A stretch of DNA of 26,631 nucleotides, taken from IMG/VR virus record IMGVR_UViG_3300007345_000221, positions 1 through 26,631 of that record, one strand, 5' to 3'. The notes beneath the pieces are model-generated. The model ran no database searches. It saw nothing but the letters and a program-made list of their open reading frames with translations, and had not been told where the DNA came from. Origin of the DNA: a virus. Both the position numbers and the translations under genes were made by a program. Below are positions 23,364-26,631 of the stretch, piece after piece; positions within the stretch are counted from its first letter, which is position 1, and the number at the start of each line of letters is the position of its first letter.

Positions 23364-23522
23364 ATGGCGACCAAGTACTCCTATGACTTCCTGGGCACCA
23401 TCACGTCTCGTACGTGGTGTGCTGAGGAGGGACAATACATCGAGAAGATTGTAGGCAATGTCTATGACTTCACTCAACAAGAACTCCTGTCGATGGGCAT
23501 AGTCCTAGACGAAACCTTTTAA
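23364..23522 (+). CDS. Very small protein, unknown role
   Basis: 52 residues from ATG 23364: MATKYSYDFLGTITSRTWCA, then EEGQYIEKIVGNVYDFTQQE, then LLSMGIVLDETF. Upstream in-frame ATGs exist (23319, 23331), but the leader CACTTTTCAATCCAATACC directly before 23364 resembles other starts in this area, where ACC often precedes ATG. The chain looks like a small alpha/beta domain, rich in aromatics and acidic residues. Stop 23 nt before the lipoprotein gene. No family recognised. It is a separate gene and not part of the gene before it, from which it is 76 nt away. Confidence 0.55.
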   Translation: MATKYSYDFLGTITSRTWCAEEGQYIEKIVGNVYDFTQQELLSMGIVLDETF

Positions 23523-23545
23523 CCCTTTACCAAAACCCCTTTACC
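23521..23545 (+). promoter_or_regulatory. Double CCCTTT leader before the lipoprotein gene
   Basis: AACCCTTTACC at 23521 is followed by an ACCCCTTTACC copy that abuts the ATG at 23546. The first copy has the AACCCTT core that also precedes the capsid gene and the 25310 gene. It overlaps the end of the previous stop codon. Confidence 0.3.
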
Positions 23546-23704
23546 ATGAAGAACACTTCCTCTTCTCTTATGCTGGTATACGTCCTCTTTATTGTGGCGC
23601 TGTGTACCGTGCTTCTCTCTTCCTGTTCAACATCGTCGCATACCTCTGCGTACAATCCGATGTTTGGCAATTCACAACACCCAGTTTGCGCAGCATATGA
23701 CTAA
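23546..23704 (+). CDS. Small phage lipoprotein
   Basis: 52 residues from ATG 23546. A short charged start (MKNTSSS) leads into a hydrophobic run (LMLVYVLFIVALCTVLL), then the lipobox L24-S25-S26-C27. After cleavage only a 26-residue mature peptide would remain, CSTSSHTSAYNPMFGNSQHP then VCAAYD. The residues after the Cys are not the acid-rich ones that direct Bacteroidota lipoproteins to the cell surface, so it probably stays on the periplasmic side. Candidate roles are an outer-membrane spanin (lysis) or a superinfection-exclusion lipoprotein such as T5 Llp. It overlaps the next gene by 8 nt (ATGACTAA), which suggests a two-gene unit. Lipoprotein type is well supported; role open. Confidence 0.75.
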   Translation: MKNTSSSLMLVYVLFIVALCTVLLSSCSTSSHTSAYNPMFGNSQHPVCAAYD

Positions 23705-24062
23705 GTTCCGTACTCCCGATCACCGGCTGCCAATCAGCAAGCTGAACTACAACAACCTCCTACCACCTATGACTAAGGAGGAGGCTGAAGCTGTACGCGC
23801 TGAGATTATGACACTCAGCGATGCACTGTACTCTACTCAAGTGAGAGAGCGCAGTCTCTATGGGATGCTCATAGGTTTCTTCCTAGGTGGCATCCTTCTT
23901 AACGCTTGCACGGTATCTCCTGTGCTCTACCATATCGCTGACTTAGGTTTCGATCTTGGTATTGCTGTGGGTTCCGTGTCTTCCTACATCGCATACCGCA
24001 AGCGCGTGTATGCAGAAAATGCCTACTGGAAAGCTGTCTTTGGCGACAACTACAGTGGTTAA
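23697..24062 (+). CDS. Small protein with two membrane segments
   Basis: 121 residues from ATG 23697, the ATG within the lipoprotein's ATGACTAA. Residues 1-53 are polar, with a helix (KEEAEAVRAEIMTLSDALYS). Residues 54-71 (LYGMLIGFFLGGILLNAC) and ~81-100 (ADLGFDLGIAVGSVSSYIAY) are likely membrane helices joined by a short loop, followed by a basic-then-acidic tail (RKRVYAENAYWKAVFGD). The positive residues after segment 2 suggest an N-in/C-in hairpin. Size and hairpin fit a holin or an i-spanin partner of the lipoprotein, although classical i-spanins have one N-terminal helix. It is followed by a strong terminator, so the pair ends the first rightward unit. Confidence 0.7.
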   Translation: MTKFRTPDHRLPISKLNYNNLLPPMTKEEAEAVRAEIMTLSDALYSTQVRERSLYGMLIGFFLGGILLNACTVSPVLYHIADLGFDLGIAVGSVSSYIAYRKRVYAENAYWKAVFGDNYSG

Positions 24063-24072
24063 GGGCGATATT

Positions 24073-24100
24073 GGGGCTGGGCTTCGTGCCTGGCCCCTTT
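24073..24100 (+). terminator. Intrinsic terminator after the membrane-protein gene
   Basis: GGGGCTGGGC, loop TTCGT, GCCTGGCCCC gives a 10-bp stem with two G-U pairs, followed by TTTATC and an AT-rich stretch. It lies 11 nt after the stop. Shares its GGGGC core with the hairpins at 24928 and 25810. Confidence 0.8.
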
Positions 24101-24116
24101 ATCATAATTTTATAGC

Positions 24117-24254
24117 ATGGAATTAAATCAGTACACCTTGTACTTCTACACTCGCTACGGTCAGAAGTACTGTACACCCAGCGTCGATGTGGCATTCAAC
24201 CGCAACATGTCTGGAGAAGTAACTCAAATAACCTATGAGCAATCCGAACGATAA
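24117..24254 (+). CDS. Very small tyrosine-rich protein
   Basis: 45 residues from ATG 24117: MELNQYTLYFYTRYGQKYCT, then PSVDVAFNRNMSGEVTQITY, then EQSER. Seven of 45 residues are Tyr or Phe in the first half, suggesting a small beta sheet. It overlaps the next gene by 20 nt. The first ATG lies 17 nt after the terminator, so it is the first gene of a new transcript if termination is efficient. No family recognised; coding is suggested by the composition and the gene spacing. Confidence 0.5.
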   Translation: MELNQYTLYFYTRYGQKYCTPSVDVAFNRNMSGEVTQITYEQSER

Positions 24255-24492
24255 TGATGTGTACCCTACCTACAGTGGTGAGGTATACTTCACAGTCACG
24301 CTACAGTGTGACGACATAGAAGCTACCGACATTGACTCTCTGACCTCAGACTTACGTCGAGGACTAGCCGCTAAGCTTGAAGGCTTTCCCGTGAGTGTCG
24401 TTGTCGAAGATCATGACCTGTCTATCAGCAATGAGGAAGAGGACTTCATGTCCAAAGCCGACCGGCTATACGAGCAGAAACATGATAAGTGA
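24235..24492 (+). CDS. Small acidic protein, unknown role
   Basis: 85 residues: MSNPNDNDVYPTYSGEVYF, then TVTLQCDDIEATDIDSLTSD, then LRRGLAAKLEGFPVSVVVED, then an acidic/helical C-terminus ending MSKADRLYEQKHDK. The order strand, helix, strand suggests a small ferredoxin-like alpha/beta fold. It is strongly acidic, so it could mimic DNA or bind a basic host protein, as some early phage inhibitors do; this is speculative. Its stop overlaps the next start in TGATG, so both are probably translated together. Confidence 0.62.
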   Translation: MSNPNDNDVYPTYSGEVYFTVTLQCDDIEATDIDSLTSDLRRGLAAKLEGFPVSVVVEDHDLSISNEEEDFMSKADRLYEQKHDK

Positions 24493-24737
24493 TGGGAGCC
24501 AATGCCAAGACATCGGGCAAGTGGGCTTCTAAAGAAACATGGAAGGTTGTCCTCATTCACAATGAGAAGGGGACACGCATTCCATTCTATAGCCACACAG
24601 GATGGGCAGCTCAACGAGAAGCTCGTCTACACATGAAGGCTAACAGACTCCCGGTTCATGACTATACCATGACTGAACCAGTGGAGGTATTTAAAAGAGG
24701 TATCGATTGGGACACAGCAGTGGACCCTCGATACTAA
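24492..24737 (+). CDS. Small basic protein, unknown role
   Basis: 81 residues from ATG 24492; a GTG just upstream (24489) is in frame but the ATG lies in the TGATG overlap. The sequence reads GANAKTSGKWASKETWKVVL, then IHNEKGTRIPFYSHTGWAAQ, then REARLHMKANRLPVHDYTMT, then a C-terminal TEPVEVFKRGIDWDTAVDP. Aromatic and positive residues are frequent. It looks like a compact alpha/beta domain and has several Trp, which may bind nucleic acid or peptide; no named family. Its partner is the acidic protein encoded directly before. Confidence 0.62.
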   Translation: MGANAKTSGKWASKETWKVVLIHNEKGTRIPFYSHTGWAAQREARLHMKANRLPVHDYTMTEPVEVFKRGIDWDTAVDPRY

Positions 24738-24787
24738 TTTCTTATACGCTTCTTGGTTGCTATACTATTCCCTTGTATCTTCACCTC

Positions 24788-24889
24788 GTGAAAGTATTAA
24801 GGGTTACTAGTAGCAACAGCAGATGGGTCACCAATTGTACCCATGATGTAGAAGTAGTTTACATCTACGGGTCTGGTACCACCCGATAA
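24788..24889 (+). CDS. Possible 33-residue protein (doubtful)
   Basis: A GTG-started frame reads MKVLRVTSSNSRWVTNCTHD, then VEVVYIYGSGTTR and stops. The alternation of V, I and Y looks coding-like, but the stretch overlaps three inverted repeats (24823-24885) that would be expected in a structured non-coding RNA. Either reading is possible. Confidence 0.22.
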   Translation: MKVLRVTSSNSRWVTNCTHDVEVVYIYGSGTTR

Positions 24890-24915
24890 TAGGTACCTCT
24901 ACTTGGTAAAGTAGA
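24823..24915 (+). ncRNA. Four consecutive short hairpins before a terminator (candidate structured RNA)
   Basis: Perfect inverted repeats follow one another: ATGGGT/ACCCAT (24823-24844), GATGTA/TACATC (24845-24865), CGGGT/ACCCG (24868-24885), and TCTACTT/AAGTAGA with loop GGTA (24898-24915). A terminator hairpin follows at 24928. No strongly supported gene covers 24738-24925; upstream of the array (24738-24822) I see only a TATACTAT stretch and no clear promoter. Short stems arise by chance, so only the order and density are notable. Confidence 0.35.
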
Positions 24916-24927
24916 TTGAAAAGGATG

Positions 24928-24960
24928 GGGGCTGGCAGGGATGCCGGCCCCTTACTTTTT
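24928..24960. terminator. Bidirectional terminator between convergent genes
   Basis: GGGGCTGGC, loop AGGGAT, GCCGGCCCC forms a 9-bp stem with one G-U pair; TTACTTTTT follows on the plus strand and CATCCTTTTC on the minus strand. The leftward gene's stop codon abuts the stem, so it can stop transcription from both sides. Confidence 0.75.
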
Positions 24961-25260
24961 ACGCGTATTTCTACGCTTTGCAGAGGGCTTACGTCCCTTC
25001 TTCATACCATTACGAGCACGGTTCTTTGATTGTGATTCCATTACAATCTTCCCGTTCTTCTTATGGCTGGCATCCTTGCCATCACCATTGCCATAAGTAC
25101 CAGCGCGTCGGTTAGCTCTGTTAGCCTGAACGCGCTTCTTTACAGCCGATCGTTTCTTCTGATACTCCGCATCATATTTCCGCTTACGTTCAATTGACGC
25201 TTTTGTCATCCCGCGCTTCTTATAGACGCGGCCCTTACCAGCGAGACTATTTCGTGCCAT
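24952..25260 (-). CDS. Very basic HNH-like small protein
   Basis: 102 residues, of which 37 are Lys or Arg. The order KGRVYKKRGMTKASIERKRK, then AEYQKKRSAVKKRVQANRAN, GNGDGKDASHKK, SKNRARNGMKKGRKP resembles a widespread small phage HNH-type protein, in which GDGk.vDH...N.rv.sk..NR holds the catalytic His and Asn. Here H66 and N80 remain, while the expected Asp before H66 is Ser65 and the middle is short, so nuclease activity is uncertain. The gene points left between two rightward groups and ends in a bidirectional terminator, so it has its own promoter in 25261-25309. A DNA-binding or packaging-related protein is the safe description. Confidence 0.6.
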   Translation of the reverse strand: MARNSLAGKGRVYKKRGMTKASIERKRKYDAEYQKKRSAVKKRVQANRANRRAGTYGNGDGKDASHKKNGKIVMESQSKNRARNGMKKGRKPSAKRRNTRKK

Positions 25261-25309
25261 ATCAGAATTCGATATATTTTTTCAATTTAAACCCTTAGTA
25301 CCTCAAGAC
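25261..25309. promoter_or_regulatory. Divergent control region between 24952-25260 and 25310-25795
   Basis: 49 nt of very AT-rich sequence. On the plus strand TATATTTT (7 of 8 bases of TAnnTTTG) is followed by AACCCTTA 12 nt before the ATG of the rightward gene. It must also carry the start signal of the leftward gene. The exact start sites are unknown. Confidence 0.45.
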
Positions 25310-25795
25310 ATGAGTAACTTTGTTGAAGTCCTTGCTACTGAAATTTGCTCGGACAAGAATGGACGCGACTACAAGCGCGTCACCCTTGGCACTGCTGCCA
25401 CTACTTCTACCTGGGTTAATCCAGGAACTGGAGAGGTCCACCCGATCCTCGCTCCAGCCAAAACTGTACGCGCCATTGGCTACAAGGTGCCGTACCTTTA
25501 TGACGAAGATGATTCGTCAGCTGTACCGGACTACCTCTGGAACGCAGCACCAGGGATGGTAATTGAAGGTGAAATCGTACGTCGTGAGGTTGTGCCTTAC
25601 GAAATCAACGGTGACACCCGCAACTATCACTCTTGCTTTGTGCAAGGTAACTCAGATTCTGCAGACTTCGAGACTGCTGTCAAGGTTGCCTTCGAACGCT
25701 CCGGTCGTACCCTGCTCGCCAATGCGGTGATGGTGCCGACTGAAGTTGACGCTGTAACTGCCACTGCACGTGGTATCGTTGCGGCCGGTATCTAA
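25310..25795 (+). CDS. Probable abundant early protein, perhaps ssDNA-binding (weak)
   Basis: 161 residues. The N-terminal ~60 residues have a beta pattern (FVEVLATEICSDKNGRDYKR, VTLGTAATTSTWVNPGTG), then RAIGYKVPYLYDEDDSSAVP, then PGMVIEGEIVRREVVPYEIN with GDTRNYHSCFVQGNS. PG.viEGeivr...pY.ing recalls OB-fold strands of single-strand-binding proteins, but there is no definite SSB motif, and the last ~25 residues (NAVMVPTEVDAVTATARG) are not the acidic tail typical of SSB. Codons are strongly C-biased, the leader has AACCCTTA, and a strong terminator follows, all fitting high expression. It is monocistronic. Function remains an inference. Confidence 0.7.
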   Translation: MSNFVEVLATEICSDKNGRDYKRVTLGTAATTSTWVNPGTGEVHPILAPAKTVRAIGYKVPYLYDEDDSSAVPDYLWNAAPGMVIEGEIVRREVVPYEINGDTRNYHSCFVQGNSDSADFETAVKVAFERSGRTLLANAVMVPTEVDAVTATARGIVAAGI

Positions 25796-25809
25796 TTAGA
25801 ACCCCACAG

Positions 25810-25855
25810 TTTGGGGCGCAGCTCAACGTTAGCGTAAGTCGCCCCGAACTTTTTT
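25810..25855 (+). terminator. Intrinsic terminator after the 25310-25795 gene
   Basis: TTTGGGGCG (25810-25818) pairs with CGCCCCGAA (25840-25848) over 9 bp with one G-U pair; a small inner stem occupies the loop. CTTTTTT follows. It lies 14 nt after the stop. Confidence 0.8.
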
Positions 25856-25876
25856 AACCCAAGCCCTTTTTCCATC

Positions 25877-26200
25877 ATGACTCCAGTACCTACAGAACAC
25901 ACAAATGCCGTCTATCAAACTCGTGACGGTAAGCAGCACCAGATCAAAGACATGGATGCTGTCGAACTTATGACTGCACTCTACGACATGCTTATGCGCA
26001 AAGCCAAGCACAACCACAAACTCAACAAGATGCTTGAGGTGGGAGAAGTATTGTCCGGAGTAACCAAGGCCATTCACGTGGAGCTTGGTAAGCGTGAGGC
26101 TGCTATGGCAGACCTCAATGAGATGCAAATCAGTGCCGACCTTGGCAAGCTGCAATTGCACAAGAATGAATCGTCAATTACAATTACCAGTAACTCATGA
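25877..26200 (+). CDS. Small helical protein upstream of the ParB-like gene
   Basis: 107 residues. Residues ~25-90 are predicted helical (DMDAVELMTALYDMLMRKAK, then HNHKLNKMLEVGEVLSGVTK, AIHVELGKREAAMADLNEMQ), with the rest polar. The N-terminal YQTRDGKQHQIKDMD could be a beta hairpin. No motif is recognised. Its stop overlaps the start of the next gene by 4 nt (ATGA), so the two are translated together; a partner or regulator of the ParB-like protein is therefore possible. A leader with AACCCAAGCCC precedes it. Confidence 0.65.
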   Translation: MTPVPTEHTNAVYQTRDGKQHQIKDMDAVELMTALYDMLMRKAKHNHKLNKMLEVGEVLSGVTKAIHVELGKREAAMADLNEMQISADLGKLQLHKNESSITITSNS

Positions 26201-26631
26201 GCATCAAGCACACGACCAACCTGGACCAGTTCAAATTCCACGAGCGAAACCGCCGTGTCAACAGGTCCGCAGTAAAGAAACTTGCAGAGTCTATCAAGCG
26301 CGTAGGCCTCAAGGTTCCCATCACCGTCAACTCTCGCAACATCATTCTTGATGGGCAGCACCGGGTAGAAGCTATCCGCCTGCTCAACAGCACGGCGACG
26401 ACACCATACAAGGTATCGTACGTCAAGAAGAACATGTCTATTGCAGACATCGCAGAGATGAATGCCCACCAGATTCAGTGGCGCATGAACGATTGGATTC
26501 ACTTCTACGCTACCGGTGGTAACGAGAACTACATCAAGTTGCAGGAAGCAGCAGAACAGTTCAAGCCTCACAAGCTGACCTCTATCTGTGCCTTCCTCTC
26601 ACCTGCTGAAGGTGCTCACACGAGTATCATC
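26197..26631 (+). CDS. ParB-like protein (3' end cut by window)
   Basis: 145 residues are visible; the frame stays open to the right edge. The ParB/Srx N-terminal signature is clear: NRRVN (18-22), SIKRVGLKVPITVN (32-45), and L-D52-G53-Q54-H55-R56 with VEAIRLLN behind it. The DGQHR motif binds nucleotide in ParB-type CTP switches and in related nucleases. The following MSIADIAEMNAHQIQWRMND resembles the helical linker that leads to a DNA-binding region. In phages such proteins serve in DNA partitioning, nuclease action or transcription control; which applies here cannot be told from a fragment. It overlaps the preceding gene by ATGA. Confidence 0.82.
   Translation, partial: MSIKHTTNLDQFKFHERNRRVNRSAVKKLAESIKRVGLKVPITVNSRNIILDGQHRVEAIRLLNSTATTPYKVSYVKKNMSIADIAEMNAHQIQWRMNDWIHFYATGGNENYIKLQEAAEQFKPHKLTSICAFLSPAEGAHTSII

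Noticed and set aside
23592-23696. Upstream extension of the two-membrane-segment gene
   Set aside because: This stretch encodes the lipoprotein in another frame; ATG 23697 with an ATGACTAA overlap is the better start.
23896-23915. A lipobox-like LNAC within the second membrane protein
   Set aside because: It lies at residue 68-71, after a polar N-terminus, so it cannot act as a signal peptide cleavage site.
1-26631. tRNA genes and CRISPR arrays
   Set aside because: No cloverleaf or T-loop pattern and no regularly spaced repeats were seen in the gaps between genes; a tRNAscan run would settle the tRNA question.
1-26631. Tape-measure protein or tail sheath
   Set aside because: No long helical tape-measure gene or sheath is visible in the tail block. 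This may mean a short tail or genes lying outside this window, so the virion type is left open.

Overview
The window looks like part of a double-stranded DNA tailed-phage genome. A complete head-gene order can be read on the minus strand from right to left: small packaging-type genes, large terminase, portal, acidic scaffold-like protein, major capsid protein, two neck/connector-type proteins, abundant beta-rich virion proteins, and tail-fibre/receptor-binding proteins that run off the left edge. The likely host is a member of the Bacteroidota, probably aquatic or marine. The terminase, portal, capsid and capsid-adjacent proteins read like those of crAss-like phages (Crassvirales) and related Cellulophaga-type phages. 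Starts lack consistent AGGAGG-type ribosome sites, and two TAnnTTTG boxes (the Bacteroidota -7 element) lie just upstream of genes. This assignment rests on recognition by eye, not on a search.

Layout. Positions 1-22,176 (or 22,529) form a tightly packed leftward late block, with many stop/start overlaps such as TAATG and TGATG. It begins with small helical or regulatory proteins (20.3-22.2 kb), including a wHTH-like protein and a small protein that resembles the Tad1/Acb2 hairpin family of cyclic-nucleotide sponges. Packaging and head genes follow (12-20.3 kb), with a good intrinsic terminator just after the capsid gene. The last part is the virion/tail block (1-12 kb), which includes a metallophosphoesterase, a Cys-rich protein, tandem paralogous beta-proteins, and three tail-fibre-type proteins. 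Two of those fibres share a clear N-terminal module and one carries a dockerin-like Ca-binding loop.

Positions 22,519-26,631 are mostly rightward and probably early. They hold short, mostly unrecognised genes separated by GC-rich hairpins and terminators, a 52-residue lipoprotein overlapping a two-membrane-segment protein, an abundant-looking protein that may bind ssDNA (weak call), and a ParB-like protein cut by the right edge. One small, very basic, HNH-like gene (24,952-25,260) points left between two rightward groups.

The divergent switch near 22.5 kb is unusual: the leftward and rightward reading frames overlap head-to-head, and the area is rich in inverted repeats. The most interesting points are the Tad1/Acb2-like protein, the lipoprotein/membrane pair, the strong 17-bp hairpin at 22,910-22,947, and a recurrent AACCCTT leader ahead of several probably abundant proteins.
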